DNA of 64,000 nucleotides, from contig NC_071331.1 of the NCBI RefSeq assembly GCF_010183535.1, positions 21,204,001-21,268,000 on the forward strand, in the 5' to 3' direction. Positions 1 through 11,880 of the stretch are shown here, in pieces. The position numbers were made by a program, and so were the translations under genes. The notes below the pieces were generated by a model. That model was given only the letters and a program-made list of their open reading frames with translations. It had not been told where the DNA came from and did not search any database. Positions within the stretch are counted from its first letter, which is position 1. Each line of letters opens with the position of its first letter. The stretch is from Caenorhabditis remanei. Taxonomy: Eukaryota > Nematoda > Chromadorea > Rhabditida > Rhabditidae.

Positions 1-740
1 TAGGTGCGCCAGATACCCAACAATTGAGATTTTGATCTAAAAATGCGTCAGAGGTGCGCCAGATATGACTGAAAATTGTTGAAAAATTGAATTTTTGGAT
101 CAAACATGACTGAAAATTTGGGATTTTTCTGGGAAAAAAGAGAAAACGCGTCTAAGGTGCGCCTGGCGAGTTTTAACAAATTTTAGAAGGAAAATTCGCC
201 TGAGGCGCGCCAGACAGTAAAATTCCAACATTTTGAGTGAAAAATTGCAAAAAACGCGCCATAGGAGCGTCAGATGGCCAAAAATTTGAGATTTTGAGCT
301 GAAAATGCGTCAGAGACGCGCCAGAAATCGTGTGTTTTGTTAACTTCAATACAAAACGCGTCCAAGGCGCGCCAGACTCAAAATTTCGCCCGACTCAAAA
401 CGCGTCAAAGGTACGCCAGACGGCCAAAAAGTGTCATTTTTCAACAATTTCGATTTCCGTCAACGGGCTGAAAGGCGTCAACGGAACGCCAGACAGTTAA
501 AAAGTGCCTTTTTATCGATTTCTGAGCAGAAAAAATCCCATTTTTAAGCTCAAAATCTCTCTTTTCACTGAAAAATGTGATTTTTGAGTCAAAAACGTTC
601 AGAAAAACTCTCTGTTTTGGTCAACAGGCTGAAACGCGTTATAGTCACGCCAGACAGTTAGAAAGCGTCAATTTTTAGCGATTTCGAGCCAAAAAAACGT
701 GATTTTTGAGTCAAAAAACCCACTTTTTCGCTCAAAATCC
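1..740. repeat. Degenerate GCGTC/GCGCCAG satellite
   Basis: About ten copies of a core close to AACGCGTCAAAGGCGCGCCA are spaced irregularly (for example near 150, 200, 250, 305, 355, 405, 475, 635), separated by A/T-rich filler such as TTTTTGAGTCAAAAA. I see no coding exon. If the acidic gene to the right uses the possible donor near 783 instead of the stop at 751, this stretch would be intron of that gene. Confidence 0.75.
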
Positions 741-750
741 CTATTTTTGA

Positions 751-3000
751 TCAAAAAATCAATTTTTTACTCCTATTTTTACCCTTAAAAAGCGATCCGA
801 GTCCATGATCGGCATTATTTCCATCATTTCCATCGGAAGCTTGATTTGTGTGAGCAGCGACTTGAGTGTATCCATCATCCTCCTCTTTTTCTTCTTCTTC
901 TTGTTGAGTGTCTTCTGAATTCTCGACGTCTTCTTCTTCTTCGGATTCATCGACTTCTTGATCTTCTGGTTCTGGATCCTCTTCCGCTTCTTCTTCTGGT
1001 TCTTCAGGCTCCTCTTCATATTGCTCCTGATCGTCGTAGCCACCGCCTGAAAAATGAGAGAAAATGATAAAAAATCTGAGTTTTCGGTGAAAAATGACTG
1101 AAAATAGCTGAAATTTCAAGATTTTTGAGTAAAAATTGCTGAAAATTGGGCTTTTTTGGGTCAAAGTTGGTTAAAACCAACTATTTTAATCATTTTTCGC
1201 CCAGCTTTGGTTCAGAAAGTTCAGAGATTAGAACGCGTCGAAGGCACGCCAGATACATTTTTTCGGTGAAAAATGACTGAAAATTGCCGAAAAATTGAAC
1301 TTTTTTGAGTCAAAACTGATGAACAATCTGGTTTTTTCGGTGGAAATTGAGATTTTTGAATAAAACATGCTGGATTCTACCGTTTTATCAGGATTTTCAG
1401 GTGAAAACGCACGATTTCTAGTAATTATGACTCAAAAAACTCAACTTTTCTGGTATTTTCAGTCAATGTTTGCAGAAAATCTTAATTTTAACCGAGTTTC
1501 CAGCAAATTTCAGTCATTTTTTGATTGAAATTAGCAAAAAGCTTGAATTTCTGGTGTCTAAAAGGAAAATTTGGGATTTTTGAGTGAAAATTACTGGAAA
1601 ATGACCGTTTTCAGGTGAAAATGACTGAAAATTGGTGAAAAATAGAGTGTTTCGAGTCAAAAAGTATGAAAAACCTCTTTTTTTGGCACAAAATGACTGC
1701 AAACAGCGAAAATTTTGATTTTTTTTTGTCATTTTTGCTACAGCTTAGGCCCTCAGACGGCTCAGAATTTAAAACGCGTCAAAGGTGCGCCAAACAGTCT
1801 AATTCTGCCAATTTCGAGTTAGAACAAAAGCGTCAACGGCGCGCCAGATATGTTTTTTTTAATCATTTTCAGACCTAAAATTGTTCAAACTTCAGGACTT
1901 TTCCACGAAAAATATGAATTTTCTTTCTGAAAACGCGCCAAAGGCGGCATGCCAGTCATAAATCTGAATTTCAGCTTTATAATAGTGAAAATCCGTCAAC
2001 AATCGTCAGAATCAGTCAAAAACAACTTAAAATTACTGTGAAACTCTCAAATTTTGACTTAAAATCATTTTTCGGGCTGAAAATTTAGTTTTCGATGAAA
2101 AATGGCTCAAAATTGCAATTTTCACTTTGAAAACTCAATTTTGCTAAAAACGTGATTTTTATATGAAAAACGGCTCAAAAAACTGTATTTTCATCGGAAA
2201 AAGGTCCGAAACCTCAATTTTCCAGGTTAAAAACTCATTTTCAGGTTGAAAATGTGATTAGTAGCAGTAAAACTATCCAAAAAATCAATTTTCCATTGGA
2301 AAAATTCCCAAAAACCCTATTTTTCGGTCGAAAACCATCATTTCCCATACCCTGATAATCATTCTGTTGATACTCTTGACCGTATCCTCCGCCTTCTTGT
2401 CCATATTGTTGATTACCGTAATCCTGTTGATTACCGTAACCTTGGTTACCGTAATCCTGTCCATATCCTTGATTATTCTGATCATATCCTTGATTTTGAT
2501 CATATTGATTTCCATCGTCATATCCACCACCACCGAAATCGTCACCGCTGTATCCATAGTCATCTGAAATGGAAATTTTGCTGAAATTGGCTGAAAATCG
2601 GTCAAAAATGACTGAAAATGACTAAAAATGAGCTCAAAATCATATTTTTGGTTGAAAATAATTCAAAATTGATAAAAATCGGTCAGAAATGGCTGAAAAT
2701 AAGCTCAAAATGATCCAAAAGTCATAATTTTTCATCAAAAATCACCAAAAAATGATCAAAATCAGTAAAAAGACTTAAAAAATCACTGAAAAAGTGATTT
2801 TCTGTCATGTTTACCCGATTTTCATCAATTTTGGGTAATTTTTAATCAAAAATTGTGATTTTTAGCTAATTTTTTGCAATTTTTGACCGATGTCAGCCGA
2901 AAATCCCCGATTTCCATCAATTTCCAGTCCCAAACCCACCTCCTCCTTGATCATCCTGACCACCACCATTCTCATCGTAGTATTCCTCTTCGTCCGACAT
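751..3000 (-). CDS. Low-complexity protein: Gly/Tyr/Gln-rich then acidic
   Basis: I do not recognise this gene. Three exons join cleanly with phase-1 introns: 3000-2940 (starts MSDEEEYYDENGGGQDDQGG), 2563-2351 and 1046-751. They give about 189 residues. Exon 2 encodes GY/NQ repeats (GYDQNNQGYGQDYGNQ). Exon 3 is a long Glu/Asp run followed by a short basic tail (FKGKNRSKKLIF). The consistent phase and the shared GGGYDD motif across the exon 2/3 join support the model. No signal peptide or membrane segment is visible. The GY/NQ part resembles prion-like segments and the acidic part resembles a charged linker. The N-terminus is loosely like the acidic leader of muscle troponin T, but no troponin core is present here. 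An AAG/GTAAAA donor near 783 could carry the gene further left, out of the window, so the C-terminus is uncertain. Confidence 0.55.
1047..2350. repeat. Intron 2 of the acidic-protein gene, filled with short degenerate repeats
   Basis: The 1.3 kb intron contains four satellite cores (near 1232, 1773, 1828, 1930). The remainder is TGAAAATTGCTGAAAAATTG-like A/T-rich filler typical of the introns across the window. No additional exon is evident. Confidence 0.55.
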
Positions 3001-3074
3001 TTTTCAGCACGTTTTTCACAAGTTTTTGACTGAAAAATAATGAAAATTGGTGAAAAAAAAACAGTTAAAAACGG

Positions 3075-4060
3075 GAGAAAACGAGATTTCGACAAAACGC
3101 GGCGAAGGCGCGCCAGTTGGGGCCGTTTTTGCGATTTTGATAGTTTTTGAGCGGAAAAAAGCGAAAATGAGGTTATCGGAGCTGAAAAACGTGATTTTTC
3201 CTCTGAAAATAGTTAAAAATCGGCTAAAAATGACTGGGAACGGTGGCAAGCGAGTAAAAAGGACAAACGCGCTAAAGGCGCGCCAGAAAATAGGATTTTC
3301 GAAATTCTGATGGTTTTTGGAGCGTAAAAAAAGAAAAAAATGTTTTTAAACGGTGGAAAACGTGATTTTAGATGTTAAAACAGTGAGAAACGAGCAAAAT
3401 CCGACAAAACTGAGGTTCTTGGTGTAAAAATTGCTGAAAATCGCAGAAATTGAGGAATTCAACTGAAAAATTACGATATTTGTGGCAGAAACAGGTTCTC
3501 AGAGCAAAAATCTTGAATTTTGACGTTGAATTTGCTGAAAACGAGTAGAAAATCAAGAGAAATTTGCTAGAAATGAGTAAATATCAGTTTTCGAGAAAAA
3601 AACGGCGAAGGTGCGCCAGACGGAGCCGTTTTTTTGGCTTTTGGGCGGAAAATGTGGAAAATGGGGTAAAGATGGAATTAAAATGTGAATTTTTGTCTAA
3701 AAAAGGTTGAAAATCGGCTGAAAATGACTGAAAACGGTTGGGAACGGGTGAAAATAAGATTTCGAGGAAAAGCGGCGAAGGCGCGCCAGACAAGATGATT
3801 CTTTCAGATTTTGGTGGTTTTTGAGCGAAAAAAAAGCAAAAATGGGGTCATTGGAGCTGAAAAATTGAGTTTTCCATCTGAAAATAGTTAAAAATCAGCT
3901 TAAAATGACAGAAAACGGTTGGAAACGGGAAGAAATGAGATTTCGAGAAAAAACGGCGAAGGCGCGCCAGACAAGATGATTTTTTTCAGGTTTTGGTGGT
4001 TTTTGAGCGGAAAAAAGCAAACATGGGGTCATTGGAGCAGCAAAATGTAAATTTTTGTAT
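3075..4060. repeat. Tandem repeat, roughly 180 bp units
   Basis: Units beginning GAGATTTCGA..AAACGGCG and containing GGCGCGCCAGAC, then TTTTTGAGCGGAAAAAAGC, then GGGGTCATTGGAGCTGAAAA and GACTGAAAACGGTTGG recur near 3080, 3265, 3590, 3765 and 3945. The array lies immediately upstream of the acidic-protein gene start at 3000. Confidence 0.7.
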
Positions 4061-5569
4061 GAAAATGGTAGAAAATCAACTGAAAAATCGTAAAAATTTA
4101 GCCGAAAAGCGAAGAAAACCAGATTTTTAAAAATTTTGAGATGAAAAATGACTAAAACTACATTTCGAGGCGAAAATCAACATTCTCCGACTGAAATTCT
4201 TGACTTTTCAACTCAAAAACCACACTTTCTCACTCCAAAACCATCGATTTCACAACAAAAATCTGTCGAAATCGCTGTGTTTTTCTTTTTTACACACCGA
4301 AAACGGGTCGAATTGCAATGAGGAATGGAAAAAGAGAGAGAAACGAGAGAGACTTATTTATTGTGGTGAGTTGTTTGTGTCTGTTTCTCTTTCAATTCCA
4401 TCCACTTTTAGAACGGTCAGAATACAATGAAAACGGCGGCGGAAAAATAAAAATAGTGAAGAAATCGGCGGAGACGACGGTCAGGTGACTTCTAAATGGG
4501 ATAGGCGAGGAGGAGATGACGTGCGGAGACCGCTGAATTATTGATCGGCGTGTTGAAAAACCTGGGCGACAAAAATACACAAAAAAATCCAAAAATAAAA
4601 CGGATGCAACTTTATTTATATGAAAAAAACTAGAAAATCTTTAATTTTCAATGTGAAAAACGCTGAAAAATCGTATTTTTATACCAAAAAACATGTTTTT
4701 CGCATAAAAAATCAGTAAAAACCATCAAAAAACCACAAAAAATACGAAAAAAATAATAAAAAATAACTGAAAATCCTCTTGTCCACGTGAACTACACGGA
4801 TGTTGGGTTTCTCTTCCAAGGCTGAAAATCGCTGAAAATCCATATTTTTCGGCGAAACAAAATGTGAAAATTATAGAAAATCAAAGAATAAACCTGTAAA
4901 ACATAATTTTTATTTAATTTACTAACTAGAAATTTGAAAAAACGGGTATTCAAAGTTGGTGGCCGTGGGGCGATGGATTTCTAGGCCAGCAGGTAAAAAT
5001 GACGGTTTTGAAGGGGTTTTCTTGCAGAAACGGGTCTAAAAGTAAAATTTTAGAATTTTTCAGTAAATTTGGAACATTTTGATATACAAAACTCTATTAT
5101 TTTTTCTGTAAAATCTTCTCAATTTTTGAAATTTCAATGAAAAAAAAACATTGATCTTTGATTTTCCCATTCAAGACCAAACAATCAGAGCCCCAGAGCT
5201 CGATAAAAAGTCTGACCACAGTTCTCTTTCGGATTCTGCACCGTCTATTTGTCGAGAGCACACTCGGGGGGCTCCACGTGCTTATGGTGCATCTGGCTCT
5301 ACCATCGACAATAATTTCTAATTTTATCAGTTTATTTGTTCGATTTTTGGGTTCAACTGGTTTTTTTCTTTTTTTCTACTATGTTACTTCGAAATGTACA
5401 CACAAAGTTGTTTAAATATAGTTTTCGGTAGAGATTTTCGAGATTTTCAAGATTTTCTTGGGTTTTTCTAAAATTTTTCTACAAAATTTTTATATATTCA
5501 AAATCCACATAAAATTCTAAATCCGAATCCAAAAAGAAAATCCTGAAAATTTTGAGTTTTACCCCCCTA
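4061..5569. other. Non-coding interval; no gene seen
   Basis: A/T-rich sequence. A purine-rich GAGAGAGAAACGAGAGAG stretch lies near 4330, and a partial GGCC palindrome (TTTCTAGGCCAGC) near 4978. It could be promoter sequence of the minus-strand gene on the left, but no decisive element is visible. Confidence 0.35.
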
Positions 5570-5677
5570 ACGCCACTTTATGCCAATGTCCGCGACCACA
5601 GGGAGGGGAACAGCGACGCGACACGCTGTTCCCCTCCCTGCGGTCGCGGACATTCGCATAATTTGGCGCTAAAGTGG
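5570..5677. repeat. GC-rich perfect hairpin
   Basis: Arms 5587-5615 and 5624-5652 are reverse complements apart from a one-base indel, around a loop of about 8 bp (TGTCCGCGACC..GGGAGGGGAACAGCG). Flanking bases extend it imperfectly (GCCACTTTATG / GCGCTAAAGTGG). Its base composition is unlike its surroundings, which suggests an inserted palindromic element. Confidence 0.8.
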
Positions 5678-6002
5678 TAAAATTCAACATTTCTCAAACA
5701 AAAATTTTTTCATCTGATTTAAAATTTTACAAGGATTCCGAATATCACACTTTCGTTCCCCTAATCCCTCAAGTTCACCTTGAAAAATCAAATCTTCTCC
5801 AGTCACAAAATTCCAAATGCTAAGACACAACACTTTGTGCTCTCTCTTCTTTCCCCTTTGGTCGTTATCTTGTTTTTTGTGTTCTCCTTTCTTTCTCTCC
5901 GTCTCTTCTCTGGTGTTCTTGAGGCCACCACAGTACAAACCTCTCCTACCTGCATTTGTTTTTTTGATGTGTTATGAAATGTTTTCCAACTACCTTCTTC
6001 TA
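5678..6002. other. Non-coding interval; nothing recognisable
   Basis: Pyrimidine-rich, CTCTCTTCTTTCCC-like. Open frames here lack splice signals and any recognisable protein content. Confidence 0.35.
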
Positions 6003-6600
6003 AGCTCTGTAAAACGCGCCAACGTCACCCCAGACAAAAAATTTTGGTATTATTAGAACCGTCTTGACAAGGGCTATTTGATGGTACCATAATTGACTAT
6101 TTTCAAAAAATTCCTACGGGTGGAAAATCAGGGCACAAGTAGGTGATCTGATATCAGTAGTGCCAACCGCATACTTTGAGGTGCTCGTAAAACGAGCCAA
6201 CGTCACGCCAGCATTGAAATTTTTGTGTAATTAGAATTGTCTTGACAAGGACTATATGATGGTATAAATATAAACTTGAAAATATCTAGATCTCAATTGA
6301 AAAAAGTGACCCCTAAGCTCGTTACAAGTCTCAAATTTCAAACCGCTGTAAAACGCGTCAACGTCACCCCAGCCGGTCAATATTGGTATCATTAGAACGG
6401 TTTTAAAAAGGGCTATAAGGTGGGTGTTAAGAATTCCTGAAAAAAGTTCAATTTACCTAGAAGAGGTAGGTAAAAGTACAAATAAGTGCTCGAGCACATG
6501 CAACTTTAAACTTACTGAAAACGCGCCAACGTCACGCCATCTTTGACAAAAATTGACATCATTCGAACCGCCTTGACCAGAGCTATCTCATTATATAGAA
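6003..6600. repeat. Tandem array, about 165-177 bp unit, core AAAACGCGCCAACGTCACCC
   Basis: Four units start near 6010, 6187, 6349 and 6517. Each has the core followed by a TTTTGGTATCATTAGAACCG and TTGACAAGGGCTAT motif. Further copies lie at 8110-8165, 9835-9900, 10012-10075, 34820-35185 (three) and 45262-45300. Confidence 0.8.
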
Positions 6601-6985
6601 ATACTACAAAATTTCAAAGTCTGTCTGTGTGTCCGGGTGTCCTGATGTCCACTGATCCTCAGCTTTGATTTTCTGACCCCATGCGCTTTTAATCTGTTCC
6701 TGTACCTATCTTATCTCCAATTTTTTCAAAAAATTGAAAGTTTGAACAAAAACACGTGGAAACCATTTTCCGTACCGATCACATCAATTTAAACCGAATT
6801 TTTCGTCGTCCCGAGTAGATCACATGATCAGTCAATTCTCGATTCAATGATCAATTATCTTTTTTGGAGGTCACAAATTGGTCAAATTTATTGGTAGTAA
6901 ATAATGATGATGATGATGTTATGATGGTGTTCGAGACTGAGGAAAACTGGTATTTCATATACCTACATTTTTATGAGGAAACATA
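6601..6985. other. Non-coding spacer; no gene seen
   Basis: Contains a GATGATGATGATG run near 6905 and a short open frame without recognisable domains. Nothing else stands out. Confidence 0.3.
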
Positions 6986-7909
6986 CAGGGTGGCTAATAA
7001 GTATACGACGCTCTTATTTCTTGGATATTCGGCGGAAAAACGCTTGAATCAACAAAAAAACGTTATTAATAGTTGGAATGTTCAAAATAGATTTAGTATA
7101 CATAAGGAATTCGAAGTTGGATATTTTGGCTTTGATGCAGGCCATCAGACGTCCACTGAAAAAATCGCCTGTGCGCCGGGTATCGGGCGAGATCTGGACT
7201 TATGATAATATTTTTACTATTGAACCTTTTTTCAACCGTCAAAAGCAGAACCTTTTGTTATGAAAAGGTGATAGTAGGTCCCCTTAACGTCACCAGACCC
7301 ATGACTACCTTATTTCTAAAACTGTGATGGCGTGGGCCGCGGTGACATCTTACGGTAGAACTTCGTTGGTTTTCATTTAAAAAAATGCAAAAATCAACTC
7401 GGGGTCCTCCAAAACTTGGTTTTGAAGGATGTTTTGTTCCTCTGTACAGCTCAAAACTCTGCTGGACTCTTTTTCATCTTTCAACAATATTGGGCTACGT
7501 CACACAGTTCCAAATCAACAAAATTCACCATCTTATTTATTTTCCTGGCTACTGGAACAACCACTTTAGGCCTTCCTCGTAGGCGGATCTCAATCCAATA
7601 GATTTTATCGTGTAGAAATATTTGAAGAGCAAGTTCTCAGGAATCTCTTACAACATGGCCGTTGTTCTCAAAACCGTCCTTCAGAAGATATAGGACGATG
7701 TAGACGTCAACTACCTGCGGCGCACAGGCGATTTTTGCAGTGGACGTCTGATGGCCTGCATCAAAGCCAAAGTATCCAACTTCAAATTCCTTTTGTATAC
7801 TAAATCTATTTCGAACATTCCAACTATTAAAAAAGTTTTTTGTCGATTCAAGCGTTTTCCCGCCGAATATCCAAGAAATAAGAGCGTCGTATACTTATTA
7901 GCCACCCTG
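6986..7909. mobile_element. Tc1/mariner-like non-autonomous element, long inverted ends
   Basis: The ends read CAGGGTGGCTAATAAGTATA and are flanked by TA on both sides (6984-6985, 7910-7911), the TA duplication typical of Tc1/mariner elements. The inverted arms run about 190 bp (6986-7178 and 7718-7909) with few mismatches. The roughly 540 bp interior has no transposase-like reading frame, so I infer a MITE or internally deleted element. Confidence 0.85.
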
Positions 7910-7911
7910 TA

Positions 7912-8394
7912 TAGGAAAATGTGTGATTTTTATGATTTTCACTTCCTTATAGTAAATTTTTTGGCTATTTTAGGTCCGTGTTTGATCTTGAACCGTTTTA
8001 ACAAGAGCTATTCAATGGTGTTAGAAGTTTATCAAAAAGCTTCATTTCGGATAAAAAAAGAGGTCCTAAAGAAGTCTGCTTGTTGCCATGTTCCAATACT
8101 TCGAACCGCTGTAAAACGCGCCTACGTCACGCCAGACGGAAAATTTTGGTATCATTAGAACCGTCTCAACCACATCTTTCAAATGATATAAATTTGACCG
8201 ACATAGCTACAGTAAGCAGTGAGTTAACGAGGTTAAAAAGTAGTCAGTTTGAACCGCCCGTACAAGCAATGTTAATTCAGTCTCATTTCAAGCGTCGAAA
8301 TTTTTGAATGCATTTTTTGACTATTTTGGTCTTTTTGGGCCACTTTTACTCATATTTCCCCATTTTCCCTGTGAATTTTGATTCCTGATTTTAG
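7912..8394. repeat. Spacer with one satellite unit
   Basis: One copy of the AACGCGCCTACGTCACGCCAG unit lies at 8110-8165, with flanking sequence shared with 10040-10120 (GAACCGTCTCAACxACAxCTTTC). No gene is seen. Confidence 0.5.
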
Positions 8395-8965
8395 ATGTTT
8401 GTCCTTGTACCTGTACCCACCATTATCAAAGTGTTCTCAATTATAAAAATTGAACTTTTTGTGTTGTTGACACAAGTTGACACAAGTTGTCACATACTCT
8501 CTCACTATAATCTTTTGTGTAGTTTGTATTTTCCCTTTTTTATATATAATATGTTTTTTGGTTTCTTTTTTCTTGTGAATCAAACCTTGATCTTCATTTT
8601 TGTTGGCAACATTTTTTTTGAGATATGAGAGACGCAGAGATGGAAGGGTGTCTCGGTGTCTGCGCTCTCTTTCTCTCTATCTCCCTCTTTTTACTTGTAA
8701 CCCTTATATCTCAACAAGGGGCGGTGCTATCATAAAGTTGTAAACGAAGAAAATGTGTAGAATTTTATGTACTCATCACCATAGTGTTCTCGATAACTAT
8801 AAAATTGAACTTTCTCTTATTGTTGACTCAGGTTGTCACATACTCTCTCACTATAATCTTTTGTGTAGTTTGTATGCCCCTCCCCCTTTTCAATATAAAT
8901 TTGGGGAATCTGCCTGCGCTCTCTTTCACTCCTTTTTACTTCTAACCCTTTTATCTCTTCATTGA
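8395..8965. repeat. Segmental repeat, two adjacent copies
   Basis: A block starting GATGTTTGTCCTTGTACCTG runs through ATTGAACTTTTTGTGTTGTTG, CACTATAATCTTTTGTGTAG and a CTGCGCTCTCTTTCTCTC tract to CTCAACAAGGGGCGG (8395-8740). It recurs in shortened form at 8750-8960 and again at 10395-10735. No coding content is recognised. Confidence 0.7.
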
Positions 8966-9047
8966 AGTGCTGTGCGGAATTCCTTCTTCTTTCTTCCAAC
9001 TTCCATTTTTGAAAATTTTACTTCCGCACAGCACTGCTCTACAATAT
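8966..9047. repeat. Hairpin with GCTGTGCGGAA arms
   Basis: AGTGCTGTGCGGAA on the left is matched by TTCCGCACAGCACT on the right, about 50 bp apart. The loop is pyrimidine-rich. Confidence 0.65.
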
Positions 9048-9829
9048 CAAAAAGTTGTTAACTAAGAAGATCTAAACCTCTGATCCTTTATAAGCACACA
9101 TTTTCGGTGTCTTAAATAGAAAATGGACAGAATAGTTGATGCAGAGTAACAGGAAGACAGAGATTAGTCAAGTACGGGCATTGAGGTTTTAGGTTTCTTT
9201 GTTTCTTGAGACTTCGCAAGGTGCCAGAAACCAATTTTTTTTAAAGTTTTCAAATTTTCTGCAAATTGTCGTGAAATTTGGCACCGTGCCAACAAATATC
9301 TCATATATCCTTCCACAGCAAGATTATCTTCTCTGATTGTTTTGTTTTTTAATCCAAGCAATATTTTTTTCCAGTGGAATTTAAATTTCCAGTTCTATAC
9401 ATATATGTGTGTGTACTATGCTTCTACTACTACTTTTCGTATATTTCGTCTTCTTCTAGACGAAAAAAAGGAGAAAAGTACAGTTTCCAGTGACACGACG
9501 TCTTCTGACCACGAACTAACCTTCAAAAAAAAATTCATTATCATTATAGCTATTGACCCACTGGCGCCATTACTTTTCGAAATTCCCCCAACCCCCCTTT
9601 TCGAAAAAAAAGAACCAAAAAACTTGTGGCTGTGTGTGACTGCTATATCATGATGATATGATAAGATATAGTGTCCCCCCTGGGGGCGTCTTCTCCCCCT
9701 TCCGTCATCTTATATATCATATCATTGATTTGGATGGAGACGCGCCAATTTTCGTTGAAAAGCGAAGCGTTTCTTTGCGTATTTGTTGTTTTGAGACAAG
9801 ATCAGATTTTGGACTTTTTGGTATTCAAA
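9048..9829. other. Non-coding interval; nothing recognisable
   Basis: A/T-rich with a CCCCCCTGGGGG palindrome near 9675. No splice-consistent exon or RNA gene was found. Confidence 0.3.
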
Positions 9830-10120
9830 GCACTGTGAAACGCGCCAACGTCACCCCAGCCAGAAAATTTTGGTATCATTAGAACCGTCCTGAAAAGGGC
9901 TATCCGATGGTACAAAAAATAACATTTTGAAAAAATTCCTAGCGGTGGAAAATCAGGACACAAGTAGGTGATCTGGTGGCAGTAATGTAAACCCCCATAC
10001 CTTGATATGTCTGTAAAACGCGTCAACGTCACCCCAGCCAATACATTTCAGTATCATTAGAACCGTCTCAACAACAGCTTTCGAATGATATAAGTTTGAC
10101 CTACGTAGCTACAGTAGACA
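9830..10120. repeat. Two satellite units (CGCCAACGTCACCCCAG)
   Basis: Units at 9835 and 10012 belong to the array family described at 6003-6600 and have the same 3' context (GGTATCATTAGAACCGTC). Confidence 0.75.
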
Positions 10121-10394
10121 ATGAGTTAACGAGGTTAATGAGTACCGCCCGTAAAAGGAAAGTTATTTTGACCAGTACCAAAAATTCATCCGATGAATAT
10201 TTAGACAATTTTAAGGGCTTTCGATTGGTAGTAATTTCAATTTTCTAGTGTTTATTCAGACTTAGTTATAATCGATCTAAGAATGTCAACTCGAAATTTT
10301 TGACTATTTTAGGTCTAATTTTGGTATTTTGGGCCATTTTTATGTCACTTTTACTCATGTTTCCCATTTTTTCCCTGTGAATTTTGATTCCTGA
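10121..10394. other. Non-coding spacer
   Basis: Shares GACTATTTTxGGTCTxxTTT and GAATTTTGATTCCTGATTTT with 8310-8394, so it belongs to the same duplicated block. No gene is seen. Confidence 0.4.
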
Positions 10395-10940
10395 TTTTAG
10401 ATGTTTGTCTCCTTGTACCTGTACCCACCATCACCAAAATGTTCGCAATAACTATAAAATTGAACTTTTTATTGTTGTTGACACAATCTTTTGTGTAGTT
10501 TGTATTCCCCTTTTTCTATAAAAAATATGTTTTTTGATGCTGTTTTTCTTTTGAATCAAACCTTGGTCTTCATTGACAACTTTTCGATAAAGAGATACGA
10601 GAGACGCAGAGATGGTAGGGTGTCTCGGTGTCTGCGCTCTCTTTCTCTCTCTCTCTCCCTCTTTCTACTTGTAACCCTTATATCTCAACAAGGGGCGGGG
10701 CTATCAAAAAGTTGTCAACTAAGAAAATGTGAAGAATTTTATGTAAATTTGTTTTGTAGTTGACAACTTTTTGATAGCAATAATAGTTTTCGAGATATAA
10801 GGGTTAAAGGAAGAACAGGAGAGAGAGGGAGGGAGAGAGAGGGAGGGAGAGCGCAGACACCCAGACACTATAGCTTCTCTGCGTCTCTCATATCTTTTGA
10901 GCCTTTAGTGTGATTGAAAAGTTGTCAACTACAAAAATAG
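10395..10940. repeat. Third copy of the 8.4 kb segmental repeat plus an inverted partial copy
   Basis: 10395-10735 matches 8395-8740. Sequence 10755-10935 is an inverted partial copy of its right half: GTTGACAACTTTTTGAT, then AGATATAAGGGTT, GAGAGCGCAGACACC and TCTGCGTCTCTCATATC. Together they form a long imperfect palindrome. Confidence 0.7.
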
Positions 10941-11754
10941 AATTCCAGCCTTGATCTACATAATAAACATAAATTCAAGGCAATGTGACCCCACCGGACT
11001 GTCTGAAATTTCAGTCTTACCGATTTTCTCGGTTCTTTTCACTATTTTTTTCACAACAATCGAGACGGGACCTCTATGTCTGAAATTTTCCCCATTTTTA
11101 AGCTTTTTTGTTCTTTTACGTCATCGATCTTCTCTATCCCCTCTATCCACCTACACACCTGTGACCTCTGCTGTACCCATTTCGTCATTCTCACATTATT
11201 ATTATTATTATTATTGTTTTACATATTTATCTCATCAGTTAGAAAGCCCCCCTTTTTTTTGTTTCTTCTGCTACCCGAGCTGCTCGTATTACCCACCATC
11301 TGTCTCCGTCTCTCTTTCTCATTCTCTCTCACCTCTACTCCAACGACCACCAAGAACTACTTGGCACACTGCCAACCTGGTCTTTGTATCTTATCGCGTC
11401 GTCTTATTCCTGCGTTTTCTTCTTTTTTGGAGGAGAAAATTGCGACTTTTGGAGAGTTTTTGGGGTTTTTAATAGTGGGGAATGAGATTTTTGTGTTTTT
11501 TTTGCTGAAAAATGATTTTTTTTTGGTAAAGCGAAGTTGAGATTTACGTGTTTTCTGAGTTTTCGACCATTTTTTGCAGTTTCTGATCTAAAATTTTCAC
11601 AATTTGTTGGTTTTCAGCTTTAAATTACCTTTAAATTACCATGAACCACTTTGAGATGTTCGTGAGTGAAAAAAACCGAATTATACCATTTTTTCATGAT
11701 TTTTGGGTCAATTTTATCAATTTTTGAGTTTTTGACGCTTTCAATGATTTTTTT
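10941..11754. other. Pyrimidine-rich non-coding interval
   Basis: Contains an (ATT)n run near 11200 and CTCTCTTTCTCATTCTCTC tracts. Long open frames here are low-complexity Ser/Leu/Phe translations of the tract and are not credible genes. Confidence 0.35.
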
Positions 11755-11805
11755 TGGATTCCTGACCCCTTAAAACCTATATTTCGAAAAAGCAAAAAAA
11801 AATTG

Positions 11806-11880
11806 ACCGCAGGTGGAATCGAACCCTGGTACCTCGGGGTGCAGTGATTATTGTCTACCTTAACCACTCGGCCAGAACTG
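11806..11880 (-). pseudogene. tRNA-like sequence (left arm), not a functional tRNA
   Basis: On the minus strand, box A TGGCCGAGTGG (11864-11874) and box B GGTTCGATTCC (11815-11825) are perfect. The GCCGAGTGGTTAAGG D-arm is of the Ser/Leu class. The acceptor ends do not pair and the T stem is mostly mismatched, so it cannot fold as a normal tRNA. Confidence 0.6.

Noticed and set aside
759..1043. Lys/Arg/Met-rich frame over the acidic exon
   Set aside because: Out of phase with exons 1 and 2. The acidic frame continues GGGYDD across the junction in the correct phase.
10951..11540. Long plus-strand frames
   Set aside because: Low-complexity translation of CT-rich DNA, with no splice-consistent extension and no recognisable domain.
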